A stretch of 64,000 nucleotides of DNA, taken from assembly GCA_025435555.1 (NCBI GenBank), contig JAIWWG010000047.1, positions 1-64,000 on the forward strand, written 5' to 3'. Positions 21,497 to 32,200 of the stretch are shown here, piece by piece. How positions within the stretch are numbered: position 1 is the stretch's first letter; each line of letters opens with the position of its first letter. The notes under the pieces are model-generated. The model was not told where the DNA came from. It did no database searches and saw nothing but the letters and a program-made list of their open reading frames with translations. The position numbers were made by a program, and so were the translations under genes. The DNA comes from Chytriomyces cf. hyalinus JEL632. Lineage: Eukaryota; Chytridiomycota; Chytridiomycetes; Chytridiales; Chytriomycetaceae.

Positions 21497-23344
21497 ATGG
21501 GCCACAAGAACAACACCAAGGGCAACAACTCCACCGTCAATGCTGTGAAGCAAAACGTCCAGCAGCAGCCAGCTCAGGCTGTGAAGAATGCTGCTGTTCA
21601 GAAGGTAAAGTTCCCCCTGAATACTTTGAACAGTTCTGACGCGTTTTATTGCCGTTCATAGCCAGCTACGCCCGCCGCACAGGCTGCTCCATCCAAGCCT
21701 GCCTCACCCACAAAAGCCGCCGCCCCGGTTTCAAAGCCCGTCACTCCAGCCCCACAAAAGGCCGCGCCAGTTCAACAACAATCGAAGCCAGCCACCCCAG
21801 CGCCTCAACAAAAGGCTGCTACACCAGCACCCAAGACTGCTCCAGTTCAGCAAGCGAAGCCTGCCGCTCCCGCGCCCAAGGCTCAAACCCCAGCTCCAGC
21901 TCCACAGAAACTTGCCGGCCCAGTTCAGAAACCAGTGACGCCAGCTTCACAGCCTGCAAAAGCTCAGTCAGCGGCGCCAATGAAGCCAGCTTCACCAACC
22001 AAGGCTACACCAGCACCAGTATCAAAGCCAGCAACTCCCGCTCCCAAAGCAGCCCCAATGGCCCCAAAGCCAGTCACACCACAGCAGAAGGTAGCCGCCC
22101 CCGTTGCCGCGAACGCTCAACCTGCCCAAATGCAAAAGCAAGCAAGCGCCACCTCCCCTTCCAAGGGCGGTGCAGTCAAGCGAGCCAACAACAGCACCAG
22201 CGAGGTGTTCAGTCTGGCTTCCATGTTCAATGAGCCAACTTCGTGGGCTACCGCCGCACCTGTCGCGCCAAAAGTTATGAACGGCCCTGTGAAGGCATCT
22301 TCGCCAGTTAAGCCGTCATCCCCAACCAAGGCCGCGCCAGCACCCATTTCCAAACCAACCACCCCAGCACCAAAAGCTGCCGCAGCCCCTGTTGCAAAGT
22401 CAGCAACCCCTGCTCCTGCTAAGGCTGCGGTAGTCTCGAAGCCAGCCACTCCAGCACCTGCCAAGGTCGCTTCCAAGCCAGCTACCCCCGCACCACAAGC
22501 TATGAAAGCTGCTACCCCGGCCCCTCAACCATCCAAAGCCGCCTCTCCCACAAAAGCCGCCGCCCCAGTCTCAAAACCTGCAACGCCAGCGCCTGCAAAG
22601 GCAGCTGCTTCAGCAGCAAAGCCAACCGCCCCAGCTCCACAACCAGCAAAGGCTGCCACTCCAGCTCCTCAACCAGCTAAAGTTGCTTCCCCAACGAAGG
22701 CTGCTGCTCCAGCTTCAAAACCCGCCACTCCAGCACCTGCCAAGGCGGCTGCGCCAGCTTCAAAGCCAGCCACTCCAGCACCTGCCAAGGCCGCTGCACC
22801 AGCTTCTAAGCCAGCTACTGCTGCGCCACAGCCAGCCAAGGCCGCTACCCCAGCCCCAGTCAAGGCAGCAGCACCAGTTTCAAAGCCCATGACGCCAGCT
22901 CCACAACCAGCCAAGGCCGCTGCACCAACCTCCAAACCAGCTACTCCAGCACCACAGCCAGCTAAAGTAGCTTCTCCTACCAAGGCTGCTGCCCCAATTT
23001 CCAAACCAACCACCCCTGCACCACAGGCAATGAAGGCGGCAGCCCCAGTTGTCAAGCCAGCCACTCCAGCTGCTCAGCCTCAAAAAGCTGCTGCCGCGTC
23101 ACCAACTAAAGCTGCTTCAAAGCCCGCGACGCCAGCACCAAAACCGTCATCGCCAACCAAGGCAGCTGCGCCAGCCCCACTTCCACAAAAAGCCGCTGCG
23201 AGTCCATCCAAGGGAAGTGCCCCTTCCAGCCCAAACAAGTCGGCAGCCTCTCCATCCAAGACTGAGCCAGCTCAGCAGCAGAAGGAAAGGGCTCCCAGTG
23301 CCAGCAAGGAAAGCGCGAAAAAGAACAAGGTGCACCGAAGATAG
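21497..23344 (+). CDS. Ala/Pro/Lys-rich repetitive protein
   Basis: Two exons (21497-21604, 21662-23344) encode 596 residues. After an Asn/Gln-rich start (MGHKNNTKGNNSTVNAVKQN) almost the whole protein is built of degenerate SKPATPAPAKAA- and ASPTKAAAP-type units, high in Ala, Pro and Lys and nearly free of acids. One less repetitive island near residue 230 reads SEVFSLASMFNEPTSWA. The C-terminus is strongly basic (KESAKKNKVHRR). The composition resembles histone H1 tails, and many TP and SP pairs could be proline-directed phosphorylation sites. I do not recognise a family; it could be a chromatin, RNA-binding or structural protein. No signal peptide is visible. The TATA-like element upstream hints at strong expression. 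Confidence 0.75.
21662..23344 (+). repeat. Degenerate short tandem repeats coding PATPAP/KAA units
   Basis: The second exon consists of short in-frame units of about 7-14 codons rich in GCN, CCN and AAG. Copies differ at third positions, so the array is old or under protein-level constraint rather than a fresh expansion. The array also creates long open frames on other strands, which are artefacts. Confidence 0.7.
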
Positions 23345-23547
23345 GTTATCTTTTTGAATCAGTACGCGTAAGAAGACACGAGAGGGAGAACGGATGAGGG
23401 ATGATGCAGTTTTTGAATAAATATTTGATAGCTTCACATTCAAGTGGATAAATGATAATGCGCCAGTTGCCAGTTGAGGGAGCCTCCCACGTGACAACAC
23501 GTCCATGTGGAAACAAACCATAAAAAAATTTAACGCCAGACTTGGAA

Positions 23548-25210
23548 ATGATCCGCATCGCCAAACATATTCCGCGCCTGTCCGCACTGGCACGGGCATC
23601 CACTCGCTCCTTCTCATCCTTCCCCTCGCTCAACTCGCTGACGGAGGAGGAGGTTCTTCTGCGTGATGCCGGTCAGTGATCACTGCGTCCTGAGGATGCC
23701 CGAGATGCTTAAACGGTTCTTCCTCTCACAGTGCGCAAGTTTGCGAACGAGCAGATTCGTCCAAAAGTGCGGGAAATGGACGAAGCGGAGCTGCTGGACA
23801 AGACTGTCCTGAAAGGTGCGATATTCATTCTGGATGGAATGCTGATTTATAACCTGTTGACGCCGCCGCAGCTCTTTTTGACCAGGGTCTGATGGGAATC
23901 GAGGCTGAATCCAAGTACGGAGGCTCCGAATCCTCTTTCATGAGTGCCATCTTGACCATCGAAGGTAACGAACGGTGTTTGGCCTTTTTGCCAACGAAAA
24001 CACCAAGTTTGCTGAGTTGATACCAGAACTTGCCAAGGTGGACCCAAGTGTCAGTGTTGTCTGCGACGTCCAGAACACTCTTGTCGGAACTCTCTTCAAC
24101 AAATACGCCACCGAAGCTCAAAAGGAAAAATACTTGACGCGACTGAATACGGACACTGTGGGATGCTTCTGTTTGTCAGAGGCAGGTTCTGGAAGTGACG
24201 CATTTGCCCTTCAAACTCGTGCGGAAAAGAAGGGCGACTATTACACCATTTCTGGTGAGTCTTTTGAAACAAACACCGAATGCGAGTTGGTTTCTAAATT
24301 CATCGCCCCAGGATCCAAGATGTGGATTACCAACTCGTATGAAGCCGACATCTTTCTGGTCTTTGCCAATGTGGACCCATCCAAAGGATACAAGGGTATC
24401 ACATGCTTCATTGTGGAGCGCGAAGATGGTGTGAAAATTGCTAAGAAGGAAATCAAGGTACGAAACTGCCGTTTCGACGCTGTATCCGTTTTTTCAAAAC
24501 CAATTCACCGCCCGATTAGCTTGGTATCAGAGCCTCCTCAACTTGTGGTTTGTCTTTTGACGAAATCAAAGTGCCCGCCGATCGTGTGTTGGGAGAAATC
24601 GGAAAAGGATACAAGGTGAAATTTCATACAAGTGCCAGCAGTACCGTTCCCATGCACTGACATCATGGCGATCCTATTCCAGTACGCCATTGAAATTCTG
24701 AACGAAGGTCGTATTGGAATTGCCGCCCAAATGATTGGACTTGCGCAGGGAGCTATGGATGAGGCCCTTCCATACATGTTCCAGCGCAAGCAGTTTGGAA
24801 CTCTGATTGGAGATTTCCAGGGAATGCAATTCCAGTACGCTCAAATTGCAACCGAAATTGAAGCTGCTCGGCTGCTGACCTACAATGCCGCTAGACTAAA
24901 GGAGGAAGGAAAAGATGTGGTTAGTGATCTGAAAGGGATTGGATGTAATCGCTCTGATTCTCAAAGACCCGATCTTCCCCCCTCGCTCACTTAGGTACAG
25001 CAAGCTGCGATGGCCAAGCTCTACTCTTCTCAAGTAGCTGAACGCGCATCATCCAAAGCCATCGAATGGGTCGGTGGAGTCGGATTCACGCGAGAGTTCC
25101 CGATCGAAAAGTTTTACCGTGACTCGCGTATCGGCGCAATCTATGAGGGAACTTCAAACATTCAATTGGCAACTATTGCCAAATATGTTAAAGCCCATCA
25201 CGCCAAATGA
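23548..25210 (+). CDS. ACADSB: Short/branched-chain acyl-CoA dehydrogenase, mitochondrial
   Basis: Eight exons (23548-23671, 23732-23815, 23872-23964, 24027-24254, 24312-24457, 24520-24615, 24683-24919, 24995-25210) give 407 residues. The FAD enzyme oxidises acyl-CoA to the trans-2-enoyl form and passes electrons to ETF. It is closest to the short/branched-chain type (2-methylbutyryl-CoA, isoleucine breakdown): [102 protein letters not shown] and [17 protein letters not shown]. The catalytic Glu of [10 protein letters not shown] is present. The Arg/Ser-rich start ([20 protein letters not shown]) is a mitochondrial targeting sequence. Substrate choice is inferred from similarity. Confidence 0.93.
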
Positions 25211-25247
25211 GCGCCTTGCATACTCCTTCGTCAATCGTTCAAAACTT

Positions 25248-25253
25248 AATAAA
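25248..25253 (+). terminator. poly(A) signal AATAAA
   Basis: AATAAA lies 37 bp after the acyl-CoA dehydrogenase stop codon. Confidence 0.5.
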
Positions 25254-25694
25254 ACCAAGGCTTCAAAAACTTGAATCATTTTTCACACGCTTCCACGTCA
25301 ACTCCACCTTGAATACTTCACCTTTCAATGTAAGAAAAGGAATATTCCTCAAATTTTGATCAGGTTTTCAACGGCGGCTAAGAAAATGCTCTCGTATTTC
25401 TTGGGTGAATACCCCGCATGCGCGTGAAAACAGTTCGCGGTCCGGATGACGGCGGATGAAGAGTTTTCACCTGTGTATACGAAGATGCTCTTCGGATAAT
25501 GCCATCCTCGATGCGAGCTGACAGGCTGCGTGGATGTGGATTCCATCGCCGATACGATCCGTCCAAAACCAGATCCACTGTTCTGGGTTTTTGGCTGATG
25601 AGAAATTCAAAAGTGTGACAAACGCACACGTGACTGCACGTTAACAAACCTATTTAAAGAACACCGAAAGCCCCTGTCTGTTACAAACAACAGT
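25254..25694. other. Intergenic, P450 promoter region
   Basis: About 440 bp. A TATA-like TATTTAAA starts at 25651, 44 bp before the P450 start. Minus-strand frames here are short and unrecognised. Confidence 0.45.
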
Positions 25695-27575
25695 ATGCTG
25701 TACACCTCATTGAAAGCAGTTGCGGCTGTGACCGCCTTGTCCGCGGCCGCATCCATCGGCATGTACTTGGTTGCTTGCCAAAGAGCACGCGCATTGAGAC
25801 GGACGAACCCAAGTCTGACCGTGTACCCGGTGCTCATTGCCCCGTCGTCTCTCCTCAACCTTCTCAATGTATGTGCGAATGCTGGATTGGAAATGAGACT
25901 CCTTCTTATCATTGTCTTTTCACTTGTGCAGCTGATTCCGAACTGGATGAAGATCAGGTTTCCCAAAGACTGGACATTCGATGGCAAATACGACAAGTTC
26001 AACGAAACGTGAGATTTCTGAAGCGTTCTATGCTTACCAATCACCGTTTTCTGACATCTTCGTTGTGGCTGCAGAAAGGACGGCGTGTTTGCCATCTGCA
26101 CAGTCAGTCAAACAAGCGTCCAAATCGCCAATCCGGAGCTTTCGCGGGAAGTGATGGTCAACCGATACAAAGAGTTTCTCAAACCCATCCATGTCTACGG
26201 CCTTCTCGACGTATATGGTGGGCTTGCTCTGTGTTTATGAAGTGCTATCGATGTTCATGTTGACCGCTTGTTAAATGTCGCGCAGGTAAAAACATTGTCA
26301 CAGTTGAGGGCGATGAATGGAGGCGCCACCGTAAGATTGCAGCTCCGACATTTTCTGAACAAAACAACGCGCTTGTGCACGAAAGTTCGATTCAAATTGC
26401 AAACCAAATGTTCGCAGCCTGGGAGAAGAACGGCATCACGGCAACGGACGGCACGCAGAGCTACCGCGTAAACACATCAGATGATATGATGGAATTTGCT
26501 CTGTCTGTCATTTCTTCGGCGGCGTTTGGTATCGATATCCCGTGGCACACTGAGGCGGACAATTCAGAGTTTCGCCAGGGACATCAGATTTCGTTCAAAC
26601 AATCGCTTGAAATCGTTGTCAATCGGCTGCAGTACTGGATTATTACGCCCAAGTTTCTGTTCTTGTTTCCGATAAAATACCTGCAAGACACGAAGCAGGG
26701 GTTCGATGAGTTTGGAAAATACTTGGACCAGATTATTGACGATGCCGAAGATTCCGCATCCAATGAGAAGCCAAAGAATGTTAGTGGCTATTAGCTTCAG
26801 CTTATTTTGTCGTCATGTTAATCACTCCATCCAGCTGCTTCAAATGCTGGCAAAAGCTACCCTTGCCGAAAAGTCACCGGAATCCAGACTCTCCAAGTCT
26901 GAATTGAAGGGAAATTCATTTGTTTTCATCTTTGCTGGTTTGTCGCACCATTTTTTCCATGTGTTACCTTGCAAATTCTGACGGCCCACTGCAGGTCACG
27001 AGACAACTGCCGGTGTGCTTCAATTCGCGCTCACATTGCTCGCTCTGCACCCGGAGAAACAACAAAAACTGAACAACGAAATACGGCAAGTTCTTGGCGA
27101 AGAAACCACTCCCGAGTACAAAGATATTGCCAAGTTGAAGTATGTTCAGTCCATCATGAACGAAACAATGCGTATGTTCCCTCCTGTCACGGGAATCCCC
27201 AAATACACTGCCACGCAGACCCTCACGCTTGGCCCGTACGTGTTCCCACCAAAGACATTCATCAACATCAACACCGCTGGTCTTCACTACAACCCGTCGG
27301 CCTGGGGTGGAGACTCGTTCGAATTCAAGCCAGAGCGATTCATGGTGTCCGATGCGCCTTCTCGATCCGGCTTTGCTCCCTTTTCTGAGGGTCCGCGAGG
27401 CTGTGTGGGCAAGAAGTTTGCGCAGGTGGAGTTTATGACTCTTCTCACGCTGATTTCACTGAATTACACGTGGAAATTGCCGGAGGATGTGGATGCTGCC
27501 CATGTTTTGGATGCTACTCAGGTCATCACTTTGAAACCAAAAACTCCAGTCGAGTTGATTTTCACACGGCGATGA
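25695..27575 (+). CDS. Cytochrome P450 monooxygenase
   Basis: Six exons (25695-25868, 25932-26008, 26075-26217, 26286-26779, 26835-26937, 26995-27575) give 523 residues, the normal P450 size. An N-terminal hydrophobic helix (SLKAVAAVTALSAAASIGMYLV) followed by RARALRR fits an ER membrane anchor. The core motifs are all present: WRRHRKIAAPTF (C helix), AGHETTAG (I-helix oxygen-activation motif, split by an intron after the Gly), NETMRMFPP (ExxR) and the heme-binding loop FSEGPRGCVGKKFA with its Cys ligand. Substrate cannot be told from the sequence. The PERF-like FKPERFM is also intact, so the enzyme looks functional. Confidence 0.93.
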
Positions 27576-27674
27576 AAATCACGCTCGGAAGAACCCCGAC
27601 CCCATCGTCATTTTAAAAATTAAAGAGCCTCTTATGTTGCGATATTTTTGTGTTGCTGCAGTGTGTACCGTCTC

Positions 27675-28668
27675 ATGAAATGGCCGGTACCGCTGTTGAT
27701 GACAATACTCACTCAACTTGGCAAAAAGAAAGAAATGTCAAATCTGGCCGAACTTCCCGCGCTGATAATATTCTTCCTCGGCGCAATATCGAGCGGATAC
27801 ATGATCTTTCGCGCGCTTTTACCATCGTCAAAGTTGCTCAAATCCGAATTCGGGATCCTCCTGACGTTGCTGCTAGCAACTATATTTGTCGGAACACTAA
27901 TTATCGGCGCAGCAACCTTTGCTTCCATCTACGCGCCAAACTGGCTGCAGTCGAAACCATGGTTTTTCCCTACATACGGAGCGTTCCGATCGTGCACTGG
28001 AGTTGCGCTTGCGCTCCTCAATTTTCAGATTGCTCTCGAGAGGTATTACGTCACTTGCGGGGAATCCGGCGCGCCAACCAAATTTAAATTCTGGATCATA
28101 GTCCACGCACTCGGAACCATGATTCTGATCGCGGTTTGCTACGGGCAATCAGTTTGAGTTCCTTTGCAATGCTTTCGTTTATTTCCAGTCCATTTTTTGA
28201 ACTTGTGCACATCAGCAAACAAACAGTTTCAGACGACCTGGAATTGCTTGGGCCCGCTATCTCGTGCTAGTGTGCGTACTTCAATATATGCTGATTGCGT
28301 TTGGAGGCGTTCTTTTCATATACTACAAAACATACGCCTGCGTGTTTGAGGCCATCAAAACCACTATCGCTATCGCTGACACATTTTCTAGAACCGGCGA
28401 TGCTATCCGAAAAAGAGTTTTCAAGAAATGCATTCTCTTGTGTCTCTCCGTGGTAACATTGTATGCGGTAGAATCAGCCATTCTCTTGCTTTCTCTCTCG
28501 AGTTCGGACTGGATGCCGCCTGTGGAGGTGTCCGCGCTGGCTGCGATTTTAATGGCAATGGACGGGGTTGTGACACCGTTTCTGGTTTATTTCCTGCACA
28601 AGGATATTCTGAGCGACCGCGGTTCGTCGGCGCGTATAAGCATCAGCAGTACCGATTCGAAGAAATAA
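27675..28668 (+). CDS. Seven-helix protein with rhodopsin-family (class A) GPCR hallmarks
   Basis: Two exons (27675-28151, 28216-28668) give 309 residues. I see seven hydrophobic helices: around LPALIIFFLGAISSG, LLTLLLATIFVGTLIIG, SCTGVALALLNFQIA, FWIIVHALGTMILIAV, LVCVLQYMLIAFGGVLFIYY, CILLCLSVVTLYAVESAIL and VSALAAILMAMDGVVTPFLVYF. Helix 3 ends in ERY (residues 121-123), the place of the class A (D/E)RY motif, and carries an outer Cys. Helix 7 ends TPFLVY followed by a charged LHKDIL, resembling NPxxY and helix 8. A basic loop (GDAIRKRVFKK) precedes helix 6. This fits a rhodopsin-like receptor; another 7TM family is possible. The intron has an unusual donor (GTTTGA). The start could also be the ATG at 27735. 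Confidence 0.6.
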
Positions 28669-29288
28669 TCAGAGAGAAGGTAGTTTTATTGAGTAAAAGA
28701 GCCGGGTGACCGTTGTTGTTGTTGTTTTGGCTACTTGTCGATCGAAAGCATAAACACCCACGTCCGGCATTGCACATGGGCGAGACCAGTGGGCAACTTC
28801 ACACAGCTGGATAGCCTCTGCACCTGGTCCACCAGGGTACTTCATTCGGAAATGTGCCCATAAACTGCCATAAACTGCCGGAAACCCCACAACTTTAAAA
28901 AAAAAAACTGCGCAAAATGGCAATCGCTTTTGAATACATGACGCCATCGGTCATGCAGCTGTGGGCAGAGCCCCGTCGCATTGCAACGACTGATATATTC
29001 CAAAACATATTCCTTCAGCCGCCAAAGTTCATAAACAAGTTCCACGAACGAAGCCAGCCAGGTTACCACCGTCCAGCACCGCGTAAAAGTCTGTTTGCGA
29101 CGCATGTCGTATGCTCGGTCTTCAGAGCGAGTGCGTGTCAGCGAGAGAAACGCAAGGGAAAAGAGAGCAAACGAGGATATTCGCAGAAGGTATTTACTTG
29201 GAAAAGAAGTGGCCAATTTGAAAAATTGTCATTTCCAGTTTCTGATTATAACGACCACCATCGCATTTACGGTTACTGTCCAACAGAG
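28669..29288. other. Intergenic with unresolved ORFs on both strands
   Basis: A plus-strand frame open from an ATG at 28917 joins the kinase start at 29289 in frame and could add 124 residues to it, but its sequence lacks the Ser/Pro bias of the rest. On the minus strand, frames 29216-28842 and 28947-28669 encode hydrophobic-helical segments I do not recognise, with an AATAAA on that strand near 28690. A small minus-strand gene is possible but not supported by a family match. Confidence 0.25.
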
Positions 29289-32200
29289 ATGGCCGAGAGC
29301 GAGTCTGCAGCAGCACCATCCACCACCACAACCGCCGCCATACCCGGCGAGAGCCCCATCGTGGTTACAGTGGAGGAATGCGCTGGAGAGAGGCTGGGTC
29401 CCCTCCCGCCTTCATCGCCCAGCACCCGTGCCCCACCAACCCAGTCTGCCCTCGGCGACTCGTCCCTCGCTGCTGCACCGAGGAAGCCCAGCAAGGTGCT
29501 CACCAGAGACACTTACTCAAACACAGCCATGTCGTACTCCTTCCCATCTCCATCGACGACACCATCTGGATCGCCACTTGCTAGGGACGCAAAGAAAAAG
29601 ACCACCAGTGGCCAGCAAGTGAAAAGCAGAATCGCCGCATTTGAGACAATTGGTCAGAAGGAGAAGGCGGCCATGATGCCAAAGTGTGTGATTTTTACTT
29701 TCGTAATGTCTCCATCCACCCCAACTTATCTCACGCATTCATCACCATTTAAAAAACTGCCTTGCAATCACCGCCATCAGACAAAGATCAAATGCAAACC
29801 ATCCGCGAGCGGCCGGCGCAGATATCACACCGAAACAACCCTATAGAAGCCCGTATGCGTATACACCAGTGAAAGTACCACCCGTCTCGTCCCCGACTCC
29901 GAAACGCCCTTCAGATACCCTTTCAGAAAAGACGACAGGCTCTCAATCGAACTCTAGAAATACCCTGGGAACCTCGTACGTTAGTCCGTACGCCTACAAA
30001 CCAACTGGACATTCGAAACGATCAGTCGAAGTGGATGATCAGGGAAACCCAATTGAGAGAAAAGCCTCGACGGCGTCCTCAGTTGCATCAGGTAGTTACC
30101 TTGTTGCGATAGCTTCCGTACTTGTGCAACACTTGTGTCTTACCGCAACCAACCATTCCCTCCAGCGAACAACAACAAGAAGGTTGGATCGAAGCGAGGA
30201 TCGGCGGAATCATCGACTTCAGGTTCCGTGACATATTATTTTCTATCTTCAAAAAATCACAAGCCTGACCCACTTGCTTCCCCATCAGCTGGCCGGAAGG
30301 CAGGCCACGTCCGTAGAGCCAGTCTTGTAAGCTCCACTTCAATCACTCCCTCAACGAAACCCCAGTGGAAAGTAGTTGGTCCACCTCAAGTTCACTTAAG
30401 CAGCACAACCACCGCCCGAGTTCTTTACAAGGCGTCCTCAAGAGGATACACGAAGCCAATGAGCCCAACCACCAGCATCAGCTCCAGTGATGCCTTTGCA
30501 TCCAAACTCACTTCGATCACCAGCACGGCAACTGTTACAATCGCTGCACGGAATCAAATGGCTGCCGGGCTTGCAAGTCGAGACATTAAGCGACCACAGC
30601 CTTCTCCGAAACATAAACCTACCATGACTGCGACCACCATTCGATTGGCACCTGGGATGAAGCCTTCAGATGTGAAGGCTGCCAGTCGTCTGGCTGCCGC
30701 TGCCAACACTTCTCAACCTCCAAAAGCCAAGTCACCTGTCCCGGACAAACGTCCAATGACTCCAAAACCACATTCGAACATTTCCTCCCCCAGATCAAGG
30801 ACGGCAAGTCCAGCACCTGGTGTGAAATCCACCAAAAAGACACCTTCAAGCGCATCAACAACACCGGCATCCCCAGTAATTCGCAAAACCCCATCGAAAA
30901 TCGGCTCTGGATCCTCAAAGCCAGCTGTTACTTCCTTAAAGATTGTCACAGCGGAAGAAATTCCTTCGTCCCCGCTTGCAACCATCCCACCAGCAAGTGT
31001 TTCAGCCATCTCTCCGATTTCTCCACCAGTAGAGAAGCCGGCGGTCGAACAACATGAGATTGTTTCTTCATCGGCAAAGCTCGAATCTGTGAGTTCAGAA
31101 ATCGCTCCAGTCGTAACTGCAGACCCACAAGTCCTCGCCGCAATCAATGAGGAAGAGGATTTGGTCAGCTCCGTCGTCATTAGCGCGAAAACGACTGAAA
31201 ACGAAGCTATGGTGGCAGAAGTCGCAGCTCCGACGGCTGAAGCTGTGGTGGCAGAAGTGGCAGCACCGGCTGCTGAACCCGCTGCAACATCTGCGCCATT
31301 GGACATGGTTGCTCCACCAGTCGAAGAGAAGAAAATGGCGCGGCGATTAACTATGCTTACTGGATGGCTATTTGGCAAGAAGCCGACTCCCACGCCACCC
31401 GTGAGCGAGGCGGCTGGAAGTGTCAAAGATCCTCAGGATGATTCAAGTATTATTTCAATTGCGAGTGTCGCCACTGAAGAGGCCGTTCAGCCAATGGTGG
31501 TTGTGAAAGAAAGCGCTGTTGAGGACGTTGTTGCGGAAGTTCTGCCTCCTTCTGCTGAGGTCAATATTGCCCTGCAACAGGCGGCTGAAGTCGAAATGGC
31601 GGTGGAATCAAAAGTCGAAATGGCGGTGGAGGCAAAAGTGGAAATGGCGGCAGAGGGAACAATTTCTGCTGTTCCGATGAAAGTAGTAGAGGAGGAAGAG
31701 GCGGTAGAGGTTCAGTCATCAGTCCTGGCGGAGCACACCCTTGAAGAAATTGCTCAGAAAGATCATCCACCTCAAGTGGTCATGATCACCGAACAAAGTG
31801 TAATCGACGCAAAAGTAGAAGACTATGAAATGCCGACCGAAGCCACAGAAATTGCCGCGCAAGAAATAGAGGATGTGGAAATGGTTGATGCAGGAGTGAT
31901 TGCTTCGGAAGCCATTGAACTTTCGACTGCGATTCCAGCTCCGATTGAAGAAATGGTTGTGGAACAGATTCAGATTGCGGAGACCGCAGTCCTTGTTGAA
32001 ATGAAAACGAGGAAGTCTGCTGTGTTTACTGACCCGATGGACGTGGCAACGGAGGAGGAAAGCGACACGCCTGATGCGGTGCCAGCGTCAGAGACCTCCA
32101 CCATGGTCCTTGAGGAAGTTTCATTTCCCGCTCCAATTGCTTCGCTTGAGCCGGAAATCCTTTCAGTCGTCCTGGAAGAACAGGAGGACGATGATTCGAC

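Noticed and set aside
22117-23083. Long minus-strand ORFs rich in Gly, Ala and Val over the repeat gene
   Set aside because: They are mirror images of the plus-strand Ala/Pro/Lys repeats and have no independent start, splice or family signal.
28669-28947. Minus-strand ORF as a small mitochondrial membrane protein
   Set aside because: Compared from memory with COX6a, ATP20 and complex I small subunits; none matched, and the exon structure could not be settled.
30713-31426. Minus-strand ORF of 237 codons opposite the kinase N-terminal region
   Set aside because: Composition mirrors the repetitive plus-strand Val/Glu/Ala coding sequence.
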